Positions 23,564 through 38,800 of a stretch of DNA of 64,000 nt are shown piece after piece. Each line of letters starts with the position of its first letter. Position 1 is the first letter of the stretch. The stretch comes from Xylona heveae TC161. Taxonomy: Eukaryota > Ascomycota > Xylonomycetes > Xylonales > Xylonaceae. The position numbers and the translations under genes are program-made. Location: NCBI RefSeq assembly GCF_001619985.1, contig NW_017264204.1, forward strand, positions 685,983 to 749,982, in the 5' to 3' direction. The notes beneath the pieces were generated by a model. The model was not told the DNA's origin, ran no database searches, and saw nothing but the letters and a program-made list of their open reading frames with translations.

Positions 23564-26355
23564 TCAGAGAATAAGCTTCTCGCTGGCGGAACGGATTAAA
23601 TCTGCTGCTTTTTGAATCTGTTTCTGAGCCAGTGGCCAATCTCTGGCGTCAACAGCGTCGCGAATGCCAGGGAAAAAGGCTTCGTCGTAACCAGACCAGG
23701 CTTGCGGGGCAAAAATGACGTGTTTGAATTGTTCACGGCCGGGAAGCTACATGTTGAAAAGAAGAAAAGTTAGCTCTAGTGTCTTTAGGACCTTTGTATG
23801 GTCAATACGTACCCCGCCACCAGGAAGGAGGTCCAAGAGATCAGTCTCAAACTGCGCCATTCGCGTGTTCCGGCTCATTCGTTGAATGGCAATGACATTG
23901 CTTTCAAACCCTCCAGATCCATAGACTTCCTGGACCCACGCCATCTCCCAGGCTTCGAATGTTTCCGTGTTTTTGGCCATGACTTCTGCGGCTTCGCGGA
24001 GCGGCGCGAAATTTAACCCACCGCCCATGTTCGAATATGCGTATACTTGGACATCTTCAATGTATTTCCCTACCGCCACTGCATATCCAAACATGTCGAA
24101 AGGCAGAACTGGCGTATCTGCGATTTCGAGGATCAAGAGCGCCCAGACTTGGGCAAGAATTTTGTGATACTGGAAACCTGGATCGCCAAATTTGTCCATC
24201 CATTCGAAGCTATCGTAGCAGCTATGATATGGGAAGCCGGGACCGGAGAAGCGGATATCAATACTTGATGTGCCGGCAATGTCTTGGAATGCGACATAAT
24301 CGCTGCCTGCCCCAAGACCTCCCAGATCTCTCCCCGTCTCTTCCCAGATTGCGCGCAGGGTCTTGTTCTTGAAAGGGTCTGAAGTGCGGTCGAGGACGTG
24401 CCCTAGGCTTTTTCGAAAAACAGGAGATCCTGCTGCCTCAAAGTCGCTGCCGGCAACTGCCACATCAACATTGAGGTACGCAATACCGTCCCGGTGAAGG
24501 TATTCGAGGTTTGATTCGACAAACTCGGTCGAGCCAATCAAGTTATACTCTTCCGCATCCCAGGAATTGAAGACAATAGACCGCATCGGACGCCATCCCA
24601 GATCGCGAAGTTCGCCGAAAATTCGAATGACCTCGAGCATTACTGCCGTCCCGCTGCCAGGGTCGGTAGCTCCAAAGCACCACGAGTCGCGGTGATTACC
24701 AACGTAGACGGTTTTGCTCGGCTGCTCCAGCCCAGTGATCTTGCCAACTACATTATAAATTGGCTGTTTGTCGATCTCGTCTTGCTCATTCATTAGGTGG
24801 ATTATGGGGGACGATTGATCTCCAGACCACCACTCTTTAATATCCGGAACTCCGCCTACCCAATCATCGGTCACCTTGTGACCATGCCCTTTGAGTACTT
24901 GCAAGAGTTTCTGGGCATCCCGCCATGCCAATGGGATGCTCGGGATATTCACCAACCCAGGATTGTTATTCTTGGATATTCGGTCTGCGTCGGGTAGTGA
25001 TCCGTAACCAGGGGTGAGGACGTCGCCGACTACCCAGCTCATCAAGCTTACTGCTCCTCGTTGAACACCGTCACTGGGTCGCCATCTTCCATCAGGCCAG
25101 GCGGCTCCTTTGCGGAAACCGTCCTCGGCAGGGTCGCTATAGATTATGCACCCCGCGGCGCCGGCGAGCTCAGCCGCCCTCACCTTTAAAGCACGATCGC
25201 CCTGTGTACCATAGTATCTCACTAATACAATCGTACCCTTGAGATCGACCCCATTCTCTTTGAGGGTTTCAAAGTCCTCTCGAGAGCCATAATTTGCATA
25301 AACCAGGGGACCAGTAACGTTGCCTGCACGAGAGTGCCCGTGGAAGACCATGGTTTGCTGCTGTTGCGGTGTCGGATGTTCGTATACTGATTCTTCTTCT
25401 ATCACTGCCTCCCAAGCCAGCTCGGGGGGTTCTATAATTGCAACTCTCCTTCCGTCTTTGCGGGGAAAGTTTAAGTAAACTTGGTATCTGTAGAACGCAT
25501 TAGTTACATGTCAATCCATCTACTCAAACAAGATCCTTTCAGTTCATACCTATCAAGACCCACCCCCTCCAGATTTCCGGCTCTGAATAACTCCTCCACG
25601 TACAAGGCCGAAGCATAGGAGCCTTCGGTACCCGCCATACGATCATAGCCGGTGAGGTTGGAGAGGTATTTTCGAATCTGGTGCTCATCCACATTTCCTT
25701 GCACAAATGATCTGACTGATTCGGGATCATACATCTGTCCGCCCATAGCCGCATTTCGAAATGGAAAGATCTCAGTGACAAATAAAGCATACACGACGAG
25801 CATGACAAGTATCAAGCCCAGGAAACGAGCTAACACACGGACTCTGACAGAATATTCAACCATCCATGGTGGCATGCGCGACCAAATATCAAAGGAGAAC
25901 GATGGCATCCGCATCCGAAAAGGAAGATGTATTGAGGACAAGGTGTTGGTGATGCTGTTCAATCGTTTCGAGAATCGATGGCGCATTGGTGATGTTTGAG
26001 AGCTTGCTTGTCCGGATTCAGCGTCCAGCACCTCCATCTCGAACATCTCTCGTCGAAGTTCTTCATCTTCTGCATTGCGGTTATCCCTTTCCAAGGATTC
26101 AAAGGAGAATTCGCTGTCGATGCTGGATCGCTCCGATCCCACCATAGGCGGACGATATCCGCCATGTCTCGATTCTCCTCGTTCACCGGCACGTCCGCTC
26201 TGTCCGAGAAGACCTTCCCTTTCCGCATTATCGTTTATCTCTTGAGTTCCCTGATGATATGACTGAGAAGAAGTTGGCCGCGAGGAGGTTGCCTCCTCAT
26301 AGGTGGGGATGGGGAGGTGAGCATAATCGACGTCGGCGGTCTTCTTGTCGGACAT
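23564..26355 (-). CDS. Membrane-anchored M28 peptidase, transferrin-receptor/NAALADase type (Tre1/Vps70-like)
   Basis: Exons 25550-26355, 23813-25487 and 23564-23746 join in phase to 887 residues. The layout is that of glutamate carboxypeptidase II and yeast Tre1/Tre2/Vps70: a cytosolic N-terminus of about 170 residues, one transmembrane helix at about 175-197, a PA-like apical domain (VYANYGSREDFETL, GTIVLVRYYG, GAAGCIIYSDPAEDG), the zinc peptidase domain and a C-terminal dimerisation helix region. All metal ligands and the catalytic Glu look present: NHRDSW, GATDPGSGTAVMLE, DAEEYNLIGSTE, LNVDVAVAG and FPYHSCYD, so it may be an active peptidase, unlike the transferrin receptor. The tail has a PY-like motif, IPTY, at 16-19. 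The upstream in-frame TTG is not used; the first ATG is at 26355. Confidence 0.9.
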
Positions 26356-27367
26356 GGGAGGCAAGAGATTAGGAAGAAGGGAGTCGCCCTCAGAAGTTGC
26401 AATTCGTATATGTCATGCCAATGTGATTAAAAGCTTATATTTCCGTGGTAGATATCGAACAGAAGAGGGTTGGAGAGGTTATTTGATGGTTGAAGGCGGG
26501 AGGTTTTTTGGGAAGCAATGCCGAATATCCTCCTCTCCAAGTCTAACTACGGAGGTTGCCCTGCACTCTATAGTTGGTATGATGTTACTTATTGCTGATT
26601 AACTAATTCCCCTAATTACACGCGAGAAATAGTGATGAGTCTAAACCCTGACCCCGTTCCCCAAACCCACCATCCGGCCGGTACTTTGTTCGTTCCCGCA
26701 AATTCCGAACCACCCTTTCAACGTAAGGTAGCCAGCCAACCGCATACGTAATCACAAAAGTACCTCGATATCAGTAAGCAACTCCACGGTAGAAGCGTAT
26801 TCCATTTTCACGCTCAGCAAGACCTCACGACGATTGTAGTTGATTCTTCAAGATTTATTCCAAAAATCGGTATTTTCGGCAAGTTAGAATGTATGTATAT
26901 TTGATATACTACGAGCAGTTATGCCAACACTTGTCGAATTGCGATCATTCTTCTTTGATAATTGGCCGATCGACAACTTGCGACATCTTTCAGTATGACA
27001 TTATTAGTCATACGCTGCATCAGCTGGAAGATCTGCTTTCGATGAGCTGGCTAGTGTTCCTTGAGCAATCAAAAAGAATGGATTGGGTCATGGACACCAT
27101 CAATATTCCTCAGTCAATGCGGGTTAAACGTTGCGATACAATGGTAGATCCACAGTGCCATGACAGAAGAGTTTGAAGTAGCGTGCAGCCATGGAAACAT
27201 ATAAGTTTTAGAGAGTCCGAGATCCTTCTTGAATTGCTCTTCATATTCATTAAATGCAATAACTTTTCTCCCGCGCTCCACCTTGGGCAGTAGAGTTTAG
27301 ATTTCGCGCGGCGTACTCAGGGTATGTAGTCCACGTGAAAAGCCAACTCTTCCCAAGACCGAGAGTC
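26356..27367. other. Intergenic, M28 peptidase promoter side
   Basis: Spacer between two minus-strand genes; it should hold the M28 gene promoter and the 3' end of the Dap1-type gene. The plus-strand open frame 26889-27176 shows no known family. Confidence 0.5.
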
Positions 27368-28011
27368 TTATGCCTCAGCGGCCTTTGCTTCCTGGCTTCC
27401 GGCTGCAACCAGCTTTCCAACCACCAGATATTTGCCTTCAAACATGCCCTCCCAGCCCTCGAGAGCTTCTTTCTGCTCGTCATTCAGGTCATTTAGAGGG
27501 TCCAGTGGTCCGTCAAGGTTCTTGGTCAACATATCCTCTTCGAAACTTCCACAGGCCAGACCACGACTGGCGTCTCGACCGGCAAAATTTGCGTAAGGCC
27601 CGCTCGGACCGTAGAAATTCTTGCCCGGTGTCACATCAAAGACGCGGCCGCGGACAGCTAGATATACAGGTTGTTCGTTCTCGCCGTTAAACGGAAGTAG
27701 TGTACGGGGAGTGAATGTTCGGAAAACGGTTGGAGGCGGTCCTTTGGGGAGCGTTGGGGGAGGAGTCGGCCGCAACCTCAAGTAGACCAGAAAGACGAAT
27801 ACGGCGAGAAGTACCATATTAATGGGGGCCATGATTGGAGCACTGGACCTCGATCAAGTGTTAGGTCGGATCGTTTACAAAGGGCTGGATTTCCTTACGC
27901 TTCAGCCGCTACAGGCGGCACATCGGCCGAATAGTCTTGAGCACCTTGGGCTGGTTAACATCACGGTGAATGAAGCGGGGTCTTGACAAGCTTCGACCTA
28001 CCTTCAGCCAT
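27368..28011 (-). CDS. DAP1: Dap1/MAPR membrane-associated cytochrome-b5-like heme protein
   Basis: Exons 28002-28011, 27899-27950 and 27368-27842 join in phase to 178 residues. Dap1 proteins bind heme and support sterol-synthesis P450s such as Erg11 in the ER. A hydrophobic anchor lies at about residues 28-43 (NMVLLAVFVFLVYLRL) and the heme domain follows: LPFNGENEQPVYLAVRGRVF, GKNFYGPSGPYANFAGRDASRGLA, with the conserved Tyr residues in place. A Pro-rich linker separates the anchor and the domain. The 10-nt first coding exon is supported by a clean phase join (MAEAQGAQDYSADV). Confidence 0.9.
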
Positions 28012-29772
28012 AGCAGAGTGCTCTCACAGCAGAGCGATATGTTGGAGGATAAAAGCGGCAAGGTCAGAAAGGGCAAGAGGATGAAACACAGAATGTAAAT
28101 GTTTGATTATTAATTATCTGATGGAGCTTCAAGCTCAAGGTTAACTACCAACTGGTTCGTAGGCTCTCCAGGGTCCTAAGGTATCGCTAGGGGTTATAGC
28201 TAGGGAACGCCGAGGGATAGATCACTAAATGTTGCAGAATAGTGTATGGGTGTTGACCGATTTTTCCTTGCAACACCTTTTGTCTCTGGCGCCCAAGCAG
28301 CTGGCGCCTAATGTTGGAGGCCCCACCTAAAAGAGCGGCAGATCAGACGAGAAGTTGTGCATAGCTCGTATGTCATCATCTAGGTAACTTACCACTTTCA
28401 CCTCGCACCTTGCTCACCAGTATTTCGGTTAAAGTCAACGACCTAGAGTTAAACGGTCCTCCGCCACAGTGATCAGCGCCAGAGTAAACTCTAGCATGAG
28501 ACTTTTCCCGCCCAAGGTTCCCGCCGACCGTCGATCTTGAGACCCTGTGGCAAACGAAACAGCCACGCGATAAATTTAGACACTTTTGTTTGTGTTCAAA
28601 CCAACGCTACAGCATTCCTCGAGGGAGAGATGATTACACTCCAAATTCTTTCCATTTCATTTTTGCCATCCATTTCGCTAAATTTATATCAGGACACCCT
28701 TGGAATTGAGTTATCTAGAGTTGATTTTGTGGCTTAACCCCATCATGATCGACAGTGGTCAGCATCAGCATCCCACACTACATCCGGGTCTGTCACAGAA
28801 TCCGGTTTTCTGCCGCTGCAGAGCCAGAACTGTACGGACTCGGAGCCTAGGGCACAACGCTCAGAAAAGCTGCATATATCTCTTTCTCGTTTCGTCTGCT
28901 TTATCTAATAAATTTTGTCCGTGAAAACAAAACATTCTGTTCTTTATTCTGTATGAGCTAGTAGCTGCTTGCATCGTTGAAATCTTTCCATAACATTGTC
29001 ACTGCTATTGCAACGTTAATTTTTCTATTTTCGGTGTCACAACCAATGTGGCCTCGCGTGGCGAATTTGTGGCTGTACGAGTTCTCGATTTGCTTTGACG
29101 TGGCACTGTCCAGCGCAGTGCTGGATATGTTCAAATACTAAATTCTTAAAGGGTCACGGTCTCGGTCGAGTCTCTGACATGCAGCTTTGACGCAAAACAA
29201 ACTGCCCTCCACCAATCTGAAACATCTCCAGATTCATACATAACATGCTGACAACAAATACGAAACACCACTACCCCCTGAACAGCCTTTTTTTGGATGC
29301 TGTGTCCAATATTACTCGCAGTCGTCTTTAAGGCACAAATAATTGGCTGTCAATTGAAAACGTCGGCTTTAAATAACACTTAAAATAAGGCACATTATCA
29401 CCGATCAACTGATAACTATTTTTCGTTCACGACAAATTTAATACAGCCACCATTAGGGATTTCCATTGCAGCTACCCCCGGTTTTTGGGTCCTAAAAGTT
29501 AAAGCATTCATATTCTTTACATCTCGTCACTGTTTTCTGCTTCTTCAAGGTAAGTGTTTAATGAGCAAAATTTTGTGTGTCAATATTCCTGCAATCCGTT
29601 ACCCTTATCCCCTTTGCCCAGCAAATGCTCTCTCATGACCTATGTGGTTGCAGTCCTCAAATGCCTTCCTCAAATGCCCATGTTCAGTCAGTTTCAGAGT
29701 TTAGCCTGATAGGAATGTTTGAACGAGATCTCTAATCCTGTTCGTCGCTAAAGTATTATAAAAACCTTCACG
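28012..29772. promoter_or_regulatory. 1.76-kb divergent promoter region
   Basis: Separates the Dap1-type gene (-) and the unknown Ser/Pro-rich gene (+). Short open frames (28537-28737, 28700-28924) show no family resemblance. No RNA gene could be identified by eye. Confidence 0.5.
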
Positions 29773-31702
29773 ATGTGGAAGCGATTGCAGCTCGCACATC
29801 GACCCAAGGAACAGATCATTGGCGACCCAGTGCTAGTCACCTCCACATTTGACGAGAAGTCGTTGCAGCAATTGCCAAATGTGGCACACATTCACCATGG
29901 ACGTTGCGTCAGCGCCAAACCAACTTTTGTGACTAGTGATAATAGTGATGCTTTGCTGAGAGAGCTTCCCCCTCTTCCCTCGTGAGTTCTGTCCCCCCGA
30001 CAACCCTGACTTAACTCTTGTTAGAGCAGAGAGTCATGAAATGTTAATTCAATGGCCTAGCAACGTGGAGTCCACCGCAACAGCATCCCCACTGACGCCC
30101 GTTTCTGAACGCATTGGCAACTCACCTCAATTTGCGTTGCCCTATTTAGGACAAAATAGTAGAGAGGAGCCAGGAAGTACTTCTTCTTTCTCACTGTCTT
30201 CCCCCTCTCAAATCTCTCCTCCTCAAACGCCAGTTCGAAATTTCAGCCGCCGCTCGCCATACTTAGGAGATGAAAGCAGTATCTCCCCTGGAAGTCCATC
30301 CAATTGGAGCTCGCCCTCAAGTTCTCCGGCCATCGATCGATCTTCTCGGCGATCAACATTTCCTTCAGGATCGAATAGGTTTGACCAAGAGCTGTTCACC
30401 GGCAACGAATCCGCGCCCCTGGACATCTCACAAGAAATTATCGAGCCTAGACCAAGATACTCATTAGATCAAGTGGAAATGAAAGAACCGGGAAGCTCCT
30501 CCCGTGCACCTTCCTCGCAGGCAATTGAGGCCGTGCAAAAGTGGATGAGAGCACGTTCTAAGTTGAAGGACGTAACTGAGCCCTCCAAATACACCATAGA
30601 GAGACCGAATGCTGTTACCAGTCGAGGTGGGCCTGCTGTACGTGACGGACATCCTGCGGCTAGAAGGGCAGCATCTGCCAGTGCAGCCTTGCAAAACTCA
30701 CTTCCAGCGACGAAGCCATTGACAATCTCGCCGCGAAACATGAGGCGGCCAAGTCCCCCATTGAGCGCCATATCTGAGACCAGCACGATCACCCTGTCAG
30801 CGAACAAAGCCAAGTCTGAGCCCTCATTTGAGCTTCCGGACGAAGTGGAAGATCAGATCAAGCCTACCGTTCCGCTCAAGGTTGGCAGGAATAGTCCACC
30901 AAGAATATATACTTCCATAAATCGCCACGGACCGCGAGTCACTTCTCCGAGTAGTCCAGAGGAAGATTTCTCAACTACCTCCAGTCCTCTTTCCAACAAC
31001 ATATCCTGGGACAAACCACTCCCTAACTTGATAAATGAGCGTCCGGGAGAGCTCTCCTTGAAGAGTCCCGTGCCGACTGACCAACATAACTTCAAATCAG
31101 CGATGCAGGAAATAAACTTCCAGCCTCATCTTGTCAGTCGTTTCAGCGCTACAACCTATGCTTCTACCGCGGCTTCTCAGAGTCTCCCTAGTAGTCCAAT
31201 TCTGCCTTCGTTCACGGGGCAGTGGAACCCTCAGACTCAGTCATCTATAATGGATCGAAGTCGGCCATTGCCAAGCTCTGCTATCACCAATGCGCGTGCG
31301 ACCACTCGCAAACCTGCACCTTCTCGGGTACCCGGGGCTTTGGGGGAGACGATAAACGTTAATAAACAACGTCGAAATTCAAAGTCCCTTCCGCAGTCGC
31401 CTCCCGAGAAGGAATCAGTAGATCGAATCACCAGACTACAAGCTCAACTTGATACTCTCCGTTATCGGCGTGAGAACATTCAGAAGATCGTCCGCGATTG
31501 GACAATTTCAGTCCCTGCAGGCACTATTGCAGCATCTAGAGACGAGATGAGGGTCATGGTCGATCGTCTCAAAGCAGAGATGGCGGAGATCGGCCTGGAA
31601 GAGCACGAACTTGGTATCAAACTGCACCGAGCCTGGAAACGGAAGGATGAATCAGAGCCGGCAGAACCCACAAGCTTGTGGATAAGGCGGGTCACTAGCT
31701 AG
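29773..31702 (+). CDS. Unrecognised Ser/Pro-rich protein with C-terminal coiled coil
   Basis: Exons 29773-29981 and 30025-31702 join in phase to 628 residues. I do not recognise a named family. The first 70 residues (MWKRLQLAHRPKEQIIGDPV ... ELPPLPS) look ordered. Residues about 75-530 are disordered with many Ser-Pro and Thr-Pro sites (SSPSQISPPQTPVRNFSRRSP, SLPSSPILPSF). The last 90 residues form a likely coiled coil and helical pair (RITRLQAQLDTLRYRREN ... DEMRVMVDRLKAEMAEIG). No signal peptide or membrane segment is seen. Sustained coding frame over 1.6 kb and good splice sites support it as a real gene; function unknown. Confidence 0.75.
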
Positions 31703-32161
31703 AGTTAGTTTCGACTCGCTGCGGACAAATACGCCTGTATGGTCTTCGATGATAAATTTTCGACTTTGCTTTTACCGCTGCATTCTGCATGATATTCAAT
31801 GTACTGCAATAGCTCGGCTCATAATAGTTTAACTAGGGGATCCATGATGATTCCACAAGATCACCTTCGGTGGTGACGGTTTGGGAATTAGTCTTGGTCG
31901 GCTCACCGATGGCTTTCTTCTTTGATTGGCAATGAGTCGATGTGGGTTATGGAGAACAAATATCAATTGGGCGCATCGGGAGCACTTGATAATTTCATAA
32001 TTCAAGTCTGGCAATTTATTTTTCAAATTTCATGACCTCGTAATCTCCCCTCTGTGTAGCTATGAAGTTCTGTGCTCCCAAAGCCGTATGATGTAGATCC
32101 GCGCTTGAAGTTTGTGACCGTGAGTGGATATGGCTTTGATGCAAGAACCAAAGCGATACGC
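31703..32161. other. Convergent 3' spacer
   Basis: Between the ends of the unknown Ser/Pro-rich gene and the TMA7-type gene. AT-rich; no gene seen. Confidence 0.6.
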
Positions 32162-32467
32162 TTATTTCTTCTTGCCCTTCTTCAGAGCGTCGGCCATGTC
32201 CTTTCTCGCCTTGGCATCTACACAAGAAAACGTTTAGGCACAGATATCTTTGTCAAGAAATAGGGTGAAAGGGGTTCATACCAGCACGCAGCTTCTCCTG
32301 GTGCGCGCGGTCTTCATCGTCGACATCCTTCTTGTCCTTCTTGGGCTGCTTAAGGGGCTTGACTTTGCCGCCTGTAGCACAAAGGTGCTGATTAGCGGTG
32401 ATTATACAGGCAACAAACATCTGTGTTAAAAAAAGAGTATCGCACCTTCACGACTCGAGCCACCCAT
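32162..32467 (-). CDS. TMA7: TMA7-type ribosome-associated small protein, short form
   Basis: Exons 32446-32467, 32282-32371 and 32162-32217 join in phase to 55 residues. The N-terminus MGGSSREGGKVKPLKQPKK and the lysine/acid-rich helix DEDRAHQEKLRADAKARKDM identify the TMA7 (CCDC72) family, small proteins that co-purify with ribosomes. Family members I recall are about 64-68 residues and end in a G-x-IKKSGKK tail; this one stops at KKGKKK. The stop is read directly after the third exon, and no in-frame splice into a tail is seen downstream. It is divergent from the Prp4 kinase gene with a 616-bp shared promoter. Confidence 0.82.
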
Positions 32468-33083
32468 TGTGTCTGTAAAATATATCGAGTGTAGAAACGG
32501 TGAGGAGAGGTTTGTCGAGAGCTGAGAAGAAAGGGAAAAGTTGGGCCAATGTAGTGGGGTTTTATCGTTTATCTGATCCCTCTGTGGCTGTTCTGCAATG
32601 AGAAAGTGGCTCAGTCGAGGGTCAACTTCGTGGACAGCACAACACACAAGGGAAACCAAGCAGGGGTTGCAAACAGTAATTAAAGTTATATGATTGTATC
32701 TATAAAATCGAAATTCAGTGAGGAATTCAGAAAAATAATTCTTTGCAATTTAAAGCATATTCTCTTCGTTTTACTACAACCCGGCACCTCTGTAGACGCC
32801 ACGTGATCGACTCCTTTTAGCTTTCCTCTGATTGGCCCTTAGCGTGCGTAATGTTTCCGGCGGTTTATCATCGAGCCAGCGTCACTACCAGCTTCAATCT
32901 CCAAATAATTCAGAGCAGATATTGCCAGTAGCTGATCTATCATCATTTTATCTGGGTGCGGACAATAAAGTACCGGTTGGACTTCTATCCGGGTTCTGAT
33001 CTTTCAAACGAATCACACTGCTGACACGACTTGCTTTCTGCATATCAAGGCTAGATTTGGCTCTTTCAAGTAAGAGAACAAAG
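32468..33083. promoter_or_regulatory. Divergent promoter of TMA7-type and Prp4 kinase genes
   Basis: A 616-bp region between two divergent genes. It contains ATTGG at 32831-32835, i.e. a CCAAT box read on the minus strand, a common site for the fungal HAP/CBF complex. Use of the site is inferred. Confidence 0.5.
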
Positions 33084-35890
<2,807 letters not shown>

Positions 35891-38800
35891 TTGCTGCGTC
35901 TTCTTCGTGACATGTTTGCGGACGATCGTTTTTCTCATATTACTTATTTTTTTTTCTTTTCCTTTTTCTCCTCGCTTTTTCCTGGTAGACTTACATTGCA
36001 AACGTGGCTGGGAAAGGATTTGTCTATATATAGTCATTTAGCACTCTGATACCTATCTAGGATTCTCATAGCTGGGTTTATCCTTGAGCAAACCAAGAAC
36101 GCTTATTTTCAAATACAGAAGATTTTCTCTATTTGTCAACTAAATCCTGCCACTTACGACTACTCTATCACTCTACCTGAACTATTGACTGGCTTCGATT
36201 CGCTTACACTTGATCCGCTTAGAATTATATCCTTTTCTATTTTCGTCAACAAAACTAGTATTGTAGTACCTTACACAGACTCACGTAATTAATGTTTGAC
36301 GCCAACACGCCTTGACACGACACATCCCGCCCCCGGTTTCGTTCGTTCCCTTTAGCTTGGTTTTTTTTTTTTTTTTTTTTTTTTTTTCATTTTTTTTTTT
36401 GATTTGATTCTATCCATAGTACACTTTTTTTCTATTATGATTCTACACCGTATCCATCGTATACATCTTTTTCCTTGATATGTGATTCTATACATAGCAC
36501 ACACGTCATCTCCACCTCGTGGGAAGTTCCTCCGAGCTTTTGCCGTAGCTTTCTCACCCTCCATGAGTGAACCTAGGTTATAAGCTACCCTTGAGTTATA
36601 CCCGGGATCCCATCTACAGAGTTATAACCCTCTATAGTACGGAGCCGCTCGTATTCTCAAACCAAGCCCGTCCCCTTCTGAAATATTATCATCTTCATTG
36701 ATCATCGACGACTCGGGTACTTGACACGGTAGGAGTACGGGTAGTAGCGCGGACACGTTGACATTAAATCGGGGGGGGAAATTATGCCTTGTTCATAACC
36801 CATTTTATGCCGTTTTATCCCGTTATGCATAATATGTTGTATTCACCAGTTGCGCATATTTGTGATTACCCGCTGCACAAAGGCACATATTTATCCTTTT
36901 TATTCATGCCCCTTGTGCTGTGCTATGCTATGCCATACAGAGTACGCTGTACACAATACAGATACCTTACATGGCAAAAATCTGTAACTTGATTTCTATT
37001 ATTCGTATTTGTTTTATTTTGTTTTATTTTGTTTCTTTAAGTGTTTTATAATTCGTCAAGGGACTTGCTCGTTGTTTTTATTTTGTTTACCTCAATCCAT
37101 TTTATTTGGCGGGTAGATTTTCTTTTTCCTTTATGAATAACTTTTATTGTATTGTATTTTATTCTATTTCATTTCATTTCCTCCCGCCTCCCCTCCATGC
37201 TCCCGGTCAAATGAATCTGTCGAATGCATGTGAAGTGTCACAGGTCCCCACTTCTGATGCCCAAAAAGCCAAGTTCGCTCCGTTACTCTACAAGTACTCG
37301 TACTCGTACGAGTAGTGATTGCTTTTGAGAATCCGCTGATCACTGCCACATTGCGTTCTCCACTTTTTTTGCACTTACATTTGGAGTATTTGTACCCTCG
37401 TAGGAGGTGTCCTATATGATGTATATCATATGAAGTACTTCGTACTCCGCTACCTTTGAACTGGTCGGTTGGTCGAAATACTACCTCGTCGTACTCTACC
37501 CTGTACAGTTCCTAAGGTAACCTACCTATTGTACTGTATAATGATGTTGTTTTTCTCTGTGATCGACAAAAAGCCCCCTGTCCCCCTTGTGAATTATGTG
37601 GCAAACCCGTGCCCCCCCGCCCGGTAAAACATTTTTGCCCCCTCCTCTTCCTCAACTCCTCCTCCCTTGCATCCCACGCCACACACCTGCCACCAGGCCC
37701 ACCCTTTTTTTGGCACGCCATGGGGCTGCCGCCCAATCGGCAGGGCTAGTCGGCCCAATGATAAGGGAAGGAAGGAGGGTCAATATAAAAATAAAAACCC
37801 AATGAAAAAATAAATAAATAAATAAATAAATAAATATAATGACGATGGCGATGGCGATGATGATGACGAGGGCGATTTTGACCCTTGCGAGTAGGTGAAC
37901 TCTAGAGTACTTCGTACTCGTAGAACAGATGACGCAGCCGAGGGGTGAATGAGGGGCAACGAGGGAAGGTGAAACATCTAATCTACCCTTCTTCACCTAT
38001 TACGAAACAACTACAAAGTAAGGTACCTTAGGTGCGGTGATAGGAAAAGTTACAAGAGATAATCACATGCTTCGATGAAACCCTTTTTCTTTTTCTTTTT
38101 CTTTTTTGTTTTTTTTTATTTAACTTCCGTGAAAAATGCTATGTTGGATGCGTGCCTCAGATACTGGACTTTTGCAGAAAAAACACGGCTGGGAAAGTCA
38201 ACCGTTGAAAAGAAAAGAAAAGAAATAAAATAAGAACAAAAAAGAATAAAAGACAAAGGGGAAAAAAAAAGCAATATAGAGCCATAACACACAGTACCCC
38301 GGTAATGAACAGAGAAATGTTTCGAACGAGAAGAAGATAAGAGTGTACAGGGTTGCTCATGTTTCTAATTATATATATACACGGTGGAGTACAAACGTAC
38401 AAATTAACACACGTAGAAAACCTAAGCAACACACTAAAGGTCACTGATGATTATATATATGTACGTGTGATATTGCTTAGATGAAGCTGAAAGTCAAGAT
38501 TGTATTGGTGCAAAATGGGTATATGTTTGTTCTCATGTAAAAAAAAACCACAATAGTGATATGAGTTGCATCGACGGAAAGAGAACAAAAAGAGAGTACA
38601 AGAAAGCCAGTGGAGGTTGGGTAAGATGATGTGATGTATGTGTATATAAACCGAAACAACGAGGAAGTCTGTTGAAGGAACAAAAAGTGGGAAGAGATGA
38701 GAATATATGTACAAAGGTCTCTTTCCGGTTGCCCCTCCCCTTCTCATTGCGCGGAGGCGTATGGGCAAGAAGAAAAATAAGATAAAATAATGTTCAAGAA

